Part shown: piece after piece, positions 44,920 through 57,680 of the stretch
Layout: each line of letters opens with the position of its first letter
Position numbering within the stretch: the stretch's first letter is position 1
Source of the DNA: Plectrocnemia conspersa
Lineage: Eukaryota > Arthropoda > Insecta > Trichoptera > Polycentropodidae
Direction: 5' to 3'
DNA: 64,000 nucleotides
Assembly: GCA_009617715.1 (NCBI GenBank)
Contig: VTFK01000026.1
Coordinates: 806,001 to 870,000, forward strand
The notes under the pieces: generated by a model
The model's database searches: none
Told to the model about the DNA's origin: nothing
The model's input: only the letters and a program-made list of their open reading frames with translations
Program-made: the position numbers and the translations under genes

Positions 44920-46453
44920 GTATATATCAGCGTTTCCCAACCTTTTTTGGCTCGCGTACCACTTGCTCGCGTACCACTTGGTATCACGCTTAATTGTACC
45001 ACTTCGTAAAAATGATTGTATTTCGAGAAATTTGTTATTCTATTTGCATTATAAATGTTATAGGGTGACTATATTTCCCAGAACTCAATTTTTTTGAGTT
45101 TAAAAAAAATACCAAAGGTTTTATTTTTTCTGATATCAATGAGACATTTGAACTTTACATATCACAATGTTTTTTTTAAATAAAAGGTGCGCAAGCTCAT
45201 TTCTTGTCGAAATTTAAAACCAAGTCATTTAAGGCATTTAAGTATTTTTTTAACAACTATTTTTTATTAAAAAAACTACATAGAATTATATTAAATTATT
45301 TGTATTAAAAAAAATTAAATGTGCCGAAGGCAATTTTTTTCCAAAAATTACCGATATTAATAAAAAAAAAATTGTATATAAAATTAATTAAGCACGGTAA
45401 ATGTAAAAAAATTCTGATAAAAACGAGACAATTTACACTTTCATTTTTACAAATTTACAGTAGCGCCACAGGCGAAATTTTTCTTTTAAATATAATAATA
45501 TTAATGAAATTTTATTTAAAAATATTTTTATTACCGAAATTTTCTATTTATTATCGGAAATAATAGTTATGAAAGTGTTGCTTAAGATTATAATACATTT
45601 TTATCGAGTTATAAGTTTAATTTTTAAACAAATTTTACGAAAATATAAGCACAATAATACAAGCAAAATAAATTTAATGAGGTCCTTGTGCTTGTTTCGA
45701 AGAACATAATTTTTTGAAATTTGGTTCAAAAGATGTGAGATATACCCTTAAATCTACACCTGCGTCCAATTTGTTTCGCTACTTATTTTTTAAAAAAACA
45801 TGAAGAAAAAGCTCTTTCTACTAATTCCATACTAGTGAACGGTAATAAGAATTTGAGAGCTTTTTCAGAAAGTTCTTCATATTATTTATCGATGTTTAAC
45901 TAAAAAATAATTTGATTGTTTCGTTCGAATTTTACTTGTATAGTTTTGTCATTTGATAAGTCTATTTTAATTTTCTTTATCTTTTATTGATAACGATGAA
46001 GCTTTTTTCTAAATTTTCTGCATAAAAGGGGTTTGAAATCCAATTATTATCTTTGTTTTCGGATTTTGAAAAATACTCCATGAAAGACGATTTTAATCCT
46101 GTTAAATGAACTATTACATGTTCTCGTTAATCTTGAGACAAGCTAACCTTATTTTCAACCAAAAAAGTATGTTTAGTTTCGAATACTTCCATTTGATTGT
46201 TTTCGATACACTGTTTCCAAAAATCTAATTTCGTAACCATACTTTCATTTTTATCATTAACATTAAAGATCGTCATCGAGCTTTTCTGAAAAATTACATT
46301 TAGGAAAAATACAATAGCTTAAATGATATTTTATGACTGATTTTTTTACTTTTTATATCCGCCATTACTGATTATTTTTCGCGTACCACCAACTATCCAC
46401 TCGCGTACCACCAGTGGTACGCGTACCACAGGTTGGGAACCGCTGGTATATAT
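44920..46453. mobile_element. hAT-family DNA transposon with 8-bp target-site duplication
   Basis: The element runs from CAGCGTTTCCCAACCT (44928) to its inverted end AGGTTGGGAACCGCTG (ending 46445), with direct 8-bp duplications GTATATAT at 44920-44927 and 46446-46453. An 8-bp duplication with CAG...CTG termini defines hAT elements. Inside each end is a cluster of short subterminal motifs: CTCGCGTACCACTTG occurs twice in tandem on the left, and CGCGTACCACC twice plus a palindromic GGTACGCGTACC on the right. The interior carries a broken transposase on the minus strand. At about 1.5 kb it is shorter than an autonomous copy, so it is an internally deleted, immobile derivative. Confidence 0.93.
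45660..46305 (-). pseudogene. hAT transposase fragment (ZBED-like), C-terminal half
   Basis: On the minus strand, KLDFWKQCIENNQMEVFETK leads to FLVENKVSLSQ, then VIVHLTGLKSSFMEYF and NNWISNPF, matching the region before the C-terminal dimerisation domain of ZBED5-type hAT transposases. After gaps the frame gives YEELSEKALKFLLPFTSMEL then VERAFSS, the hAT C-terminal dimerisation signature (LSxKALxxLLPFxTxYLCExxFS). Stops follow SLSQD, FSSCF and other points, and the N-terminal zinc finger and most of the catalytic region are missing. It lies within 44920-46453. Inactive. Confidence 0.8.
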
Positions 46454-46889
46454 CATTTAAAAAAAATAGAAAAAAATCTTAATTCAAACACTTTTATCTA
46501 TTCAAGTGTATGATTTCAAAATGATATCACCAGTATAAGTGAAAAAATTAGCAATCTGAGGGTTAATAGTCTGAAACGTTACGGATGGCGCTATTCCGAC
46601 TTTGTTAATGAGTTATATATTTAACATGATAAGCAATTATAGAGGAAAAATAGTCGCTAAAGCCTGTAGACAATGTCTCGTGAACTAATAGTGTTAAATA
46701 AATTACAATTAATAAGTTTTTATTTTTAATGAGACCTTTATGGTTTACTTTTATATAGCATTAAATTTACAATAACAATTCGTAAATCACTTTTAAAAAA
46801 ATACTAATTAGAGATAAATTTACATTTAATAAATTAATTATGTTATTTAAAAATGTTACTTAATACATTTTCGCATTTTAACACATTAG
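46454..46889. other. AT-rich spacer
   Basis: AT-rich sequence; nothing recognised. Confidence 0.5.
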
Positions 46890-47600
46890 GCGAACAATTT
46901 TGGGGCGCGAAAAGGGTCTCTCGCCTGAAAATTAACTAGGCGAGAGTAGTCCTTCCTTTGTGCTTGCTTCTGTTTGTTTAATTTTTTCATATTTCAAACT
47001 GCGCCTAATGTTTCCCGCGTGTGATTTATACAAAACAAAACCGCGCATAAATGTACAATTACAACTTTAAAGCAAAATTATTGTCCGCCACGGGACCGAC
47101 GCCAAAAGTGGCGTCGTCTCGCCCCTTTTAAAGCGACGCCTCCGCCCACCGATCCTGGCCGAGGGGGCCCCCGTCTCATTTATCTGGGGTAACATAAAAT
47201 TGTATCACCGCTCATTTGCGAGCAAAAAAAAGAACTTTCTCTACGGCGAACAATTCCGCCCGAAAAATAACATCAAAAATCCATTTTTCCATTCCATCGG
47301 CGAACGAAACGCTCGGTAATAACCCCACTCTGTCGGAGAAGTCTCGATGTCACGCCGGATTCTGGTAAGAAATGGGGGTCGGGGGTCGCTCGAGATCTCA
47401 CCTGGATCTTTTGGCAAAATGTCATTTGTGTATCTGGTGGGTAGGGCGATGGAATCTGATTCGTATTGGCAAACGCCGGCATGTTTGGCGGAGGAAACCT
47501 GTAGACGTGGCAAAATGCTCCAGTCTCAATGAGCCTACTTGTATGTACATCCTCTTGAAATGATGACAATACAGCATCTTGAAAGCTCACTAGACGCAGG
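46890..47600. promoter_or_regulatory. GC-rich island
   Basis: Strong GC peak near 47090-47190 and a broad richer zone to 47590. Frames of 61-105 codons are open on both strands; the longest, 47273-47590 minus, has ordinary composition (for example VYRFPPPNMPAFANTNQIPS) but is matched by open plus-strand frames. Its left portion may share distant similarity with family R4. Not called as a gene. Confidence 0.35.
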
Positions 47601-47690
47601 TGTCGTCAATACTAAAAAAAATGCACAGTCCAATATGGTTTTTATATTGATAGCAAATAAACAAATCCTTAAACAAAAAAAATATCTATT
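47600..47690 (-). repeat. Unclassified dispersed repeat (family R4), copy 3 (partial)
   Basis: CAATATGGTTTTTATATTGA then AGCAAATAAACAAATCC matches the edge of copy 2 (CAATATGGTGTTTTATTTTT then GCAAATAAATCC near 7480-7515). Only this edge is clear, so the assignment is tentative. Confidence 0.35.
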
Positions 47691-48990
47691 ATAAATTAAA
47701 TTATTTATAAAATATATATTCTATGATAGTTTAACTATTTTTTTTGTAATATAATAATTTAAGTTATTTTATTTTTACTTCAATCTAGTCTATAGCTTAA
47801 TATGTAATATAATTGTAACCTTAACTGATAAACCAAAATAATTATATCTTAGATTTCGCCCAATGATAGCAATAAAAGTATTTAACTTGGGCCCACTACT
47901 ACTAGTACTTCAGACTAATTTACTAAATATGCTATACATTTTATATTTTATATAAAAGATATTTTGTAATTAAGCTATATACATACACACATCACAAAAA
48001 TATTGCGATACAGTACAAGTAAATATTGTATATTATAAAAAAGTCTACTGGAGTTCATAATTAATATATTATGTAATCGTTATGTTTTAAAAATATAAAA
48101 ATGACCGCAGAGTGCCGCGGTCTTCAACTTAAATTAATAATTAATATGAGAAACTGAGAAAAGACTTTATGAAAATTTTCATTGGAAAAGTAATGTACTT
48201 TTTATTAAAAAGGTACAAACATATCCATTCAACAAATTCGAATATTTTTATTTAGTAGTAAATTTTAACTGGTTCAAAGAAAATCTATTTTTATTTTCTT
48301 GTAGAATAGATTTTAAATCAAAATAGATTTTTTCTGAAAATTCTAAGGTTTATGGGATATGAAAAGTATACCTCTTTTCCAATGCGTAAAAATAAAGTTG
48401 TCATTATGTTACAATTAGTATTCTAAATGGTTTTAATTGGAATTTTTAGTGTTGGTAATTTCTTTATTTGTCGATGATTTAACTAACTTTAATTGACTTA
48501 CTGGTCTTTCGTTGGTTAAATTTAAAGTAAAAAAATAGAGCTAATAACCTCACATTGTATTAAGATTCAACCTAAATATTTATTTATAGTTTTTTTTTTA
48601 AAATGCAAGCTGTTGATTAGTGTGTTTCAAAAAATATTTTTTAAATAGAAAAAAGTTAAACCTTTTATGTGTTTTTTATGGATTAACTCTACATTTGTTA
48701 TTTAGATAGTGAACTATGAACCAAATTTTTATGTCATATGTTCAATGATTAATTTTAAAAATGAATCATATTATATTTATGGATTTTTTTAATATAATGT
48801 AACGGTATCTAAGAGTCATACTGCAGAATATTATATCACGTCATTTGTAGTATATGAAGTCATCAAACATACAATTTTAGATTTTACTATGAAAAAACGC
48901 GTCATTTTATCTCTGGGAAAGGTTAACTAATGCATATTTTACTAGAAGCGTTATGTATTGCAGTTTTCCTCGAATCATACGTATATGTGT
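47691..48990. other. AT-rich spacer
   Basis: About 1.3 kb of AT-rich DNA. ACCGC and GCGGT near 48103-48121 form a tiny dyad. Nothing else was recognised. Confidence 0.5.
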
Positions 48991-49760
48991 AGTCCATATA
49001 AAAAGTCTGACGCGTAAACAAGACGATAAGGTTTCGGATTGTTAAAGCCGAAACACGGTGTCAGGGGGTGCGATTTTCATCTTTTATAAACCAAAATTAC
49101 GCCGACGTCTCGTTTTTATATTTGGTTTAAGGCGTCGTAAACTTTTTGTTGTCGGTCTTTCGTTCCGTTTCAGCTGTAAACGCCAGCCGGGGACGTTCAC
49201 AGTAAATATGAAGTCACTTTTTTCTCGACAGACGACCGGTAATCAAATCCGTACCGGGGAACGGATCCTCGCCAGCAATATTGCGGTCGCTGGAGATAAT
49301 TCCTGATTGTCATAAAAAATTAAATTAGCCGAAGAAGTTGTAACAACGTAAACAAATTAGCCGCTCGCCGAGCAGATATTCCAGCTTCACCTACCCCACT
49401 TCTGCGAAGGCGGCTATCTTTCTCTTTCGCTCGCTATCTCCCGTTGCCGGGAACAAAAACTTTCCGGCCGAGGGAAAGCCCTATTTCATCCTTTCTTGTT
49501 TAATTGCTGCTCACTTGTTAGGCGACAGTCGTTGCCGTGACGCAATACATGCCTTCCAAACACAAAACGTTCACGGACTTTAACCGTTTTATACAATTGA
49601 CTGGAATGCGATCCTATGGTTTCGTTTTTCATTTAAACGGAATCTCATGAATAATCATATAATTAATTCAACCCTGTTGCTTGTTTTATCAATTTCAACA
49701 TTACTTTTCTAAAAGGATTTTGGAAGATGTTTGACGGTGGAGCTAGTACAGAGACAAAGT
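48991..49760. promoter_or_regulatory. GC-richer island
   Basis: Mixed composition with peaks near 49180-49290 and 49380-49480. The 82-codon plus-strand frame at 49058-49306 has no recognised domain and no supporting signals. Confidence 0.35.
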
Positions 49761-50104
49761 GTTAAAACATTTGTTTAATAAATAAATATAAATATGCTAT
49801 TGCTATCTTTTGATTTTTCGGGAAATTAAAATTATTATTTTCACTTTATGATTTTCTCGAGAATTTAAAAAATAAAAAATAAATGTTATATATTGAACAT
49901 ATGTGATTATAATAATAATATTACTGTAGATATTTTTATATTATATATGTTAAATATCTTCACTATTATTTTATTTCTTCAATGTTTTTTTGTAATGTAA
50001 ATTAAATTATTTATAGTTTTTAATATTATATATGAAAGAACTTATTAAAAAAATTGGCTATTTTTGTTATTTTTCTGTTAGGAAATATTCAATAATAAAA
50101 AAAA
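49761..50104. other. AT-rich spacer
   Basis: AT-rich sequence; nothing recognised. Confidence 0.5.
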
Positions 50105-50370
50105 AATATGAAAAGCTCCCACACATTTTTGTAATTTGCCGATTCCCATGCAAAATGATTTTTATGGAGCGGAAAAAGCAAAGATAATGCCGATAATAGT
50201 TAAAAATGTATATTCATTTTAATATTTCCGACCTCTATCAAAATCCAAGAAAGCATGCATATTTTTATACATTTTTATGCAGCGAAATAAAAAATGTAGC
50301 GATTACAAAACATTTTAAAATTTTAGTTAAAAATTGTTTTTTTAACAAAAAGAGGTTTTATATAATAATA
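50105..50370 (+). repeat. Unclassified dispersed repeat (family R3), copy C
   Basis: AAAAGCAAAGATAATGCCGA, then GAAAGCATGCATATTTTTAT and TTTTATGCAGCGAAATAAAA match copies A and B in the same order and orientation. It is shorter and more diverged, with the left part reduced. Confidence 0.5.
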
Positions 50371-52259
50371 GGATCTATCGTGTTATATGCTTAATCTAAA
50401 TTTAATAATTTTTAATTCATACTTTTATTTATGCTGCAACCAAATCTTATACAATGTGATTTCTTATTTTATTTACAAATAAAAATAATATTTCACAAAA
50501 TATCAATGGATAATGTAACAATTATTAAAAAAAGTGTTTTTAATAACTTTTTCTCACTCCTCCGCAGTGAAATTGGATCTGTATTTAGATTCTTCAAATT
50601 ATGATAAGTCTAGTTAAAATTGCTGCTTCATTATTATAATATTAAATTTTTGTGTATGTGAAATATAAATAAAAATACTCTTGCTTCTAAAATTGTCCCT
50701 GAAAATTAGGGATCAATTATTATTTTAATGTGAATGTTTCGATAATATTTTTTAAGTGAAAATACATAAGGTGTTAAATATATTTACCTTAATAAATTGT
50801 ATCATAAAAAATTAATTAAAAATAAAAACAATCTTTACGTTCACAAAAATGTAGTGTAGAGATTTTTAAAATTCGCTATTTAAATAGTGAATATATTAGT
50901 AAATTTATAAATAATCGAAGCTTAAATAATAAATACAGTCATTATTTTTTTTTGTGTTATATGCAAACAACAAAAATTTTAATATGATTCAGTTTCCTTA
51001 AAAAATATAAGATCAGAAAATTTTGCAAATTTGAAATTAGCAGGAAATTCTGTTTTGATTATTTTTGCATAAAAATACACTTTTTATCACTGTTTTTATG
51101 GACTTTATTATCAAAAATATGTTATATAAATATATATTTAAAGGTAATTTATCTAAATATTTAAAATTTCTTCAAAGTTTTTTTTTGCAAAATTGTAACT
51201 ATATTAATAACATTTAATATGGATAATGTTTTATTATATTATGATCAATTATAGCTTCGTCTTCTGTTAAACTTTTAAAACTTTCATTAGATTCGGAAAT
51301 ATTATTAGTTTGTTATAATTTTTGGCTCATATGTATTCCTATTTCAACACTTTCCTAATAAAAATAAGATATACCCTAATAAAAATAGCATAAAACGAAA
51401 ACATTAAGTAATAAAAAATATGGTTATCCGTCAGAATCAATATCTCAACACATCTTTTAACATTTTTAAAATTTCGATTTTTATACTTTTTTCTTAATAT
51501 TTATAACTTTCTAAAGCGACTTGAAGAGATCGTAATTACACCTTATTTTATTTACTTAAACTTAACGTGTTTTAAATATATTGTAAAAAACACTAGATGT
51601 CTGTTTGTGTGATGTCATCCTAATCCGAATATAAATATTAGTCATTATGATCATTACAACGCAATAAAAAAGGATATGTATTCATCATTGTATGAATGTA
51701 TAACTGGTATATACATATGTATAATATGATTTATTATTCGATCTAAAAGCTATTTTTAGCTTATAATCAATATTTATTTATACTATTTATAGTATTTTTT
51801 TTGTTAAAAGATATTCTTCTCTAAAAATATTTTTTATATTTTATAAAAACATTTTCTTAATAATTTTTTCATAATTGTATTATACAATAGCACCTATGCA
51901 CATCACCATATTTTATAATATATTAATCAAAATAATATTTTTGTAATTCATATTATTTATGTATTATTAAAACATAGAGTACAATAGTATTTATCTATTT
52001 TTAATATCCATCTGATTTAATTAATCTGTTTTGCTTTGTACAATTATTTAATTAAACTTATATGTTGATTTTTGTTAGGAACTTCTATTTATTTTTTTAT
52101 TCAATAATTCTTTAAATATTTTTGATTAAAGATAATATATGCTTTGAATTTTTAACCAATTAATCTTTAGCTTGAATTCTAATTTAAAATTATTATTTAT
52201 CATATATTTTTAATATCAACATCCCATATAAAAAAGCAATAAAAAAAACATATTGCACA
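50371..52259. other. Long AT-rich spacer
   Basis: Nearly 1.9 kb of AT-rich DNA with no recognised gene, hairpin or repeat. Confidence 0.55.
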
Positions 52260-52830
52260 AACCTTGTGTTGTGTTTACCATGACACAGAAGACTCGAAGG
52301 CATTACAAAGTTTTAGGCTTGAATGGTTTACTTTGAACTTATCAGTTTAAGTAAAAGGTTTTGCGTTGAAAATACAAGCTTCCGGGTCAGGGGGTTCTTA
52401 TCATAATGTGAAAAACTTCTTTTATATTGACTTTGCATACACAAAAGCGCGAGGGACATTTTCTCGGTTACATCTGTATACATTTGCACATAGGCAAAGT
52501 TGTCCGCCTTGCCAGGTGAAGTTCCAGGGTTATAACAGGGGTGTTTTGAAGGCTCTGAACCGCCCCGGAGACGGTAATGGCACCTCCGGAATACATGATG
52601 GGCGACCCACCCCGTTGTCGTCGGACCCCTCTTATTGAGTTTAGATTATCTTACACAATCTGTAACAAGTTTGCCGGCGCCGAGCCGGTGATGATTATAC
52701 TATTAACGAGTCGAAGGATTACCTCGCTTTGATCAAACTTTATTAGCCGTCTCCAATTTGAGCCGGCCCTGTGCCCTTGCATACAATGTACACTACAAGG
52801 TACACCACGATATCAAATTCGTACTATAAT
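52260..52830. promoter_or_regulatory. GC-richer island
   Basis: GC rise near 52440-52770. A 90-codon plus-strand frame (52366-52638) is open but has no recognised domain or splice signals. Candidate regulatory DNA. Confidence 0.35.
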
Positions 52831-53039
52831 TTATTATTTTGCTTAAAGAATCTCGCTCTATGGCAATTAAATATTAATAAAATACTATAAATAATATTTT
52901 TATTTATTTAAGGAATTACCAGTATTTATCAAAGTGAGAGTATAAATTTTCGAGAATTTTAAAAGCATCAAGGATCAGAATATCTATAAATTGAATTTTA
53001 CGTGATTTTTTTGTTTGCAATTGTAGCATTTTTTTTATT
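52831..53039. other. AT-rich spacer
   Basis: AT-rich sequence; nothing recognised. Confidence 0.5.
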
Positions 53040-53265
53040 GACGTTTGGCTAGAGATTGAGTCAGACTAGAGCAAACAACCGTTGGTAAATAGCGCTAATA
53101 AAGTAGGTGTCTATCCCGTTCATGGGTTGGAACTGCAGTCTCGGTGCATACATTGCATTTTCCGAGGTGCACCTTTGAGAGCACCGCTAACGGAGGAATT
53201 CCGCGGCGAGCGTGAAAGGGAATTTCAAACTTCGCCTTTCACTGACGACGTATAATATGCATGCT
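53040..53265. promoter_or_regulatory. Short GC-richer island
   Basis: Contains CTGCAGTCTCGG near 53132-53143, a 12-base word also present inside the candidate exon at 23.4 kb, but the flanks do not align and the frame differs, so I treat this as coincidence. No unique reading frame. Confidence 0.3.
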
Positions 53266-55500
53266 AATTTTAATATTGCCAACAACGCTGATATATATTG
53301 GTATGTAGTACATAAATCGAGTACGAAGCCATTTAAAAACTTTGAGATAATATTAGGAATTCCAATTATAGTAACACTTAAAAAACTCATACTATAAACT
53401 GTATAGAAAAAAAAATATATAATACATTTATTTTATATACAATTCAACTTTTTTGCTATAAAGATAGCTGTAAAATAACATGTTTTATTTCATTACTAGT
53501 ACAGTGGTATAATAAAACCGCAGTGTTGTAAATGCGCACACGAAAATAGCACAAGCAAAGAAACGTGCACATAAGAGGTTGAAGAAAATATTTATATAAT
53601 AAAATTAGCTACAAAATTTATTTTAAGCAATAGTAAATCACACAAAAACAAGTTTATCTTTTTATTCATTTTTAATGATCGCAACACATATTTTTAAAAA
53701 TATAACAAAATTCACTATTTTTTAGTTTTTATAACCTTTAATGTTTATTGTATTTTAAAGCAAATTCTGTAAAAATTCAAGTAGGCAAATATTTAAAACC
53801 GTTTTTTAATAAAACAAATAAAGTGTAGTAGTTAGTCAGTTAATATTTATCAAATATAAACGTAAATCTCTGATTGCGGTTTTTAACCCGTCATAGCTAC
53901 AAGAGCATAACAAATTAATTTTTTAATATCTATATACTAAATATAGTGAATTTTATTTCTAACAAATGTTATGATTCTCTGTTAAAATGGGCAAAATTTA
54001 GTTAAAATAAACTTGACCATTAAATTAAAAAATAATTAATGGTTAGGCACTTGATAATAAAATAATGGCTGTTCAACAATTCACAATTGAACTACTAACC
54101 AATTTATTTATATACTGACAATTTTAAAAATATTTTAAAACCAATAAATAACATTAGTTTTAGAATTTATACATATTTAGGGATTGATATTATTGATTCT
54201 AAAGTAAAAAATATGTATTTTTTGTATAAAAATCTCTATTAACAATTTCTTAAATTTGCCTAAAAAATAATTTATAAAATATGCTGATGTTTAGATACAA
54301 GTTATTAATAAAGTTAATTTTATAAAAAAATGTATTTTTTACTTTTTTTAATTAATACAAAAATTAAAACTAAACTAAATGCTATATTATTTTTTAAATT
54401 TAATTTAGTATTATAATTGTTTTTAAAATATGCAGTCATTATTGTAACTGTATTTTTCGTTTTTTTTATAACTTTAGAAATATATTCGAATATTTGATCA
54501 TTTACTATTCGATATTTAAATAGGTAAAAATGATGAATATTCGGAGAATCTATAATGAGGTGCGTCAAGTTGTTTTCCCTGTGAATTTATACTAGTTTTT
54601 CTCATTTAAAAAACAAATACAGATTTTTAATCCTTCTTTAAAATTTATATACATATATATTTAATAAATATATATATATATAGCGGTTAGTTATTCGAAT
54701 AAACTGTCAGTAGAATTGTGAAATGGTCAGCTGTTAAAAAATTAATTATTTAAAAAAAAATATCTTTTATTTATATTATTTTTTTTTGAAATACAAAAAT
54801 ATTTCACAAAATAAAAAAGTACCTAAGTTAATTATTTTTAATAATTATTAATAACTATTTACTTGGAGTTTTTTAAAATTAAATTACTGCTTCTAAAGCA
54901 AGCTATTCACTAATTTTGGAGTGGGTTAATGTGGCCTTTCATAATATTCCTATAGATGTATAATGTGTATTATTCATATAATTCATATAATAAAATTTTA
55001 CTTAATGAAAAGTAGTATTTTTATTAATAAACTTTTTGCAAAAATTATACCATATGCTAAATTCAAATATTTTTAGTACAAAAGACAGTTAGTATTATAA
55101 AAAAAAAACAACAAAATATTGAAAACAATATTGATATAAAACGTTGTTGTATGAAATAAATATTAAAATAGTTTTTATGACACTCAAAGCAATATTAAAT
55201 ACATAATAAAGTAACATTTATTTTTTAGAAATGTTATATAAAATTCTCACTACTACACATCTAAGCATTTTTTTAAATGTTTGTATTATACTTCAGAAAA
55301 ATAGGCCCCAGGGGAAAAATGTATGATGTTTTAATGACATTTTATTAATAATTCAAAATAGATGCCGGAAAAATCTAGTAATAGTTTATTCAATTAAGTT
55401 GTACAATTTACCAAATTGAAATAGTGTCTACTTGTAAATATTTTGTAGTGCTGGTAGAGAAGTTATGCGCTGAAGTCTCTCGTGTTTGTTGTTGTTTGCT
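53266..55500. repeat. Long AT-rich spacer with a TA microsatellite
   Basis: More than 2 kb of near-simple A+T sequence, including about seven TA units at 54668-54682. Frames at 53187-53397 and 54320-54568 are low-complexity and not called. Confidence 0.5.
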
Positions 55501-55970
55501 ATTATATTTTATACTTTTAACTTAAGTCGGTTCTGGCGAATCAGAGATGCATAAATTGGTTGGCTAATTGCATCGCTTGCATATTTAACCAAGAAAACGT
55601 GTTCACATCTTGAATAAGTAATATTTCAAAATGAATAGATTACAATAGCGGTTTTTACGCCAGATAGACGCATTGTTATTGCATTCTTTATACACAAAAA
55701 TGTGGATTCTGAGGGGAGGTGAAATTTACAAAAATGGTGGTATCTGTTTGTATCCGCGCAGCTGTGTGACCTCCCACAATATAATTTATAATTGTGAATT
55801 GTTTTGTATAAATGTGGACTTATTAGTTCTTCTTTGTGTTTTTAACGTAAATTAAGCTTATACATTAGTGTTTGCTGCCCTTAACATTTTATGTGGTTCC
55901 TCCCTCAACCATAATTTGAAGCAATTTTAAGGCCTTATAAATAACTAAAAGCCGGCCCGAGTTTCCTCAA
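55501..55970. other. Mixed spacer
   Basis: Mostly AT-rich with a few GC-richer patches. The plus-strand frame at 55673-55855 lacks supporting signals. Confidence 0.4.
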
Positions 55971-56700
55971 AGCGAATGATTAGCTAGAGTGAACGCGCGT
56001 CGAACGGATAACTGTTTGTTTTATTCGAAATCGTTGACGACCACTGCCCCTCGAACCATAATGCCCTCCGTCACGCAAAGCCTAGAGATAATACAAGAGC
56101 TACTCGCACGCCACCATACTGCCTAGGCCCAGCGAAGGGTCGTCGGTGCGACTAATTCGCGGGCGAGGCTCACCTTGGCGCAATTATCGCGCAACTAGGA
56201 CCACTTAAGTCGCGTTGCGACATTATAAGCGAAAATAAACAGCACCCTGAGGGTTGAAAAAGCTCGAATGCACGGACGGAGCCTTGTCGCATTGTGACGT
56301 CAGCCACCCCGCGGGCTTTTTGCACCCCTTGTGTGCACCGAGACTTATTCAGTGAGATGCTTTGCTCACTTTTCTGCACGTCACGACCGAGATACCAACG
56401 AGCATAAGCAATTTTGTTTATACGGGATAACAAGAAGGCGTGCTTCAAATATTCTTTACTATGAAGGCGAAACATTGGCTTTGAGCGTGTGTGAACAAGC
56501 TCAACGGACGTGTTTATTTTTTATATATTTTGTAGTACATATTATACAAAGCTAGGTCAAGATTTCAAGCATCAAACACAGTGTTTTATATATACATATA
56601 ATCGCAATCGCATGACGTGACTTGTGTTTCGATTGCATCAACGAACATGATCTGATACGTTTTCTAGCGCTATTGTATTATATTACGTGGCGTATGAGAA
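55971..56700. promoter_or_regulatory. GC-richer island
   Basis: GC peak near 55990-56340. A minus-strand frame of 101 codons (56170-56475) ends beside a donor-like GCTCACCTTGG (minus-strand CCAAGGTGAGC) near 56168-56178, but its composition is not clearly protein-like and plus-strand frames overlap it. Not called. Confidence 0.35.
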
Positions 56701-57680
56701 GTAGGTGCTTATATATAATTTATGATCAAATCGTTGATTTGACATACAAAATAGGTAAAAAAAGTGCAAAACTATAATATTCACAAATTTTGTTTGCTCG
56801 CCAGTCACCATACATTTATTTTAAGATAATACAGTGTACTCTGGATTATCTAAGTATAGATTATCCGCGCTTGAAATAAATTCAATTTTTTATATATATT
56901 TTTTTTTTAATGGAAATAAAATAAATAGCGTCGTTTGTCACGCTTTGGTGTAAAATCTTTAAAGATTGCTTTAAAAAAACATTTTACTAAAAATATTAAA
57001 TGACATTTTCACTAAACGTAACATACACTAAAATGTTTTTATTAGTTTTTCTGATAAAAAAGATTTTATTATTTAATAAAAATAAATTTATATCTCAACT
57101 GATTTTTCGCTATATTTATTTATCAGAAAAACACGTTTTAGTAGTGAAAATATACAAAAGCAAATATAAAACACATTTTTGCTCTAAGCTATAAATTTGC
57201 CTTTATTCTAAAAGTGTAGTTAAAATGTTTTATTTATTTATTCCTTTGAACAAACACACAAAACTTCTAGTGAAAATTATACCTCTTTTTCGATAAATAA
57301 ATGAGTTATTATCTTTTTATCTTCTTTAAATAATAATAAAATACTTAATTAAGAACACTAGGGAGCAACTACATAACACAAACTGCTGTGCATTCATATC
57401 CAATTACCGTCATATCCTGGCAAAGATTTAAACATTCTACAGTTTGCATGAATACCAATATGTTTAAATTTTAGTTAAGAAATTTAATATATTATATAAT
57501 ACATTAATATAATAATACAAAAGCTTTTTTATAAGTTTCTCTTGCGTTTATCCTAAGGTTTCATCCTTCTAGGAACCATCATACCCCTTATAATATTGCT
57601 GTTTATTTTTTATTTAAATAATATTTCTAAGAAGCAAATAATAGTAATATTATTATTTGATCATTTCACAAGATAATTAA
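56701..57680. other. AT-rich spacer
   Basis: About 1 kb of AT-rich DNA. The plus-strand 64-codon frame at 57000-57194 is Lys/Ile/Phe-rich low-complexity sequence and not called. Confidence 0.55.

Noticed and set aside
47241..47590. 105- and 90-codon minus-strand frames in the 47.2 kb island
   Set aside because: Two registers and two plus-strand frames overlap them; no domain, start or splice evidence.
52366..52638. 90-codon plus-strand frame
   Set aside because: Balanced composition but no domain, no supporting ends and coincident with a GC island.
53132..53143. CTGCAGTCTCGG shared with the 23.4 kb candidate exon
   Set aside because: Flanks do not align and the implied frames differ; treated as coincidence.
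56168..56178. Minus-strand CAAGGTGAGC donor at the end of a 101-codon frame
   Set aside because: The frame lacks protein character and is overlapped on the other strand.
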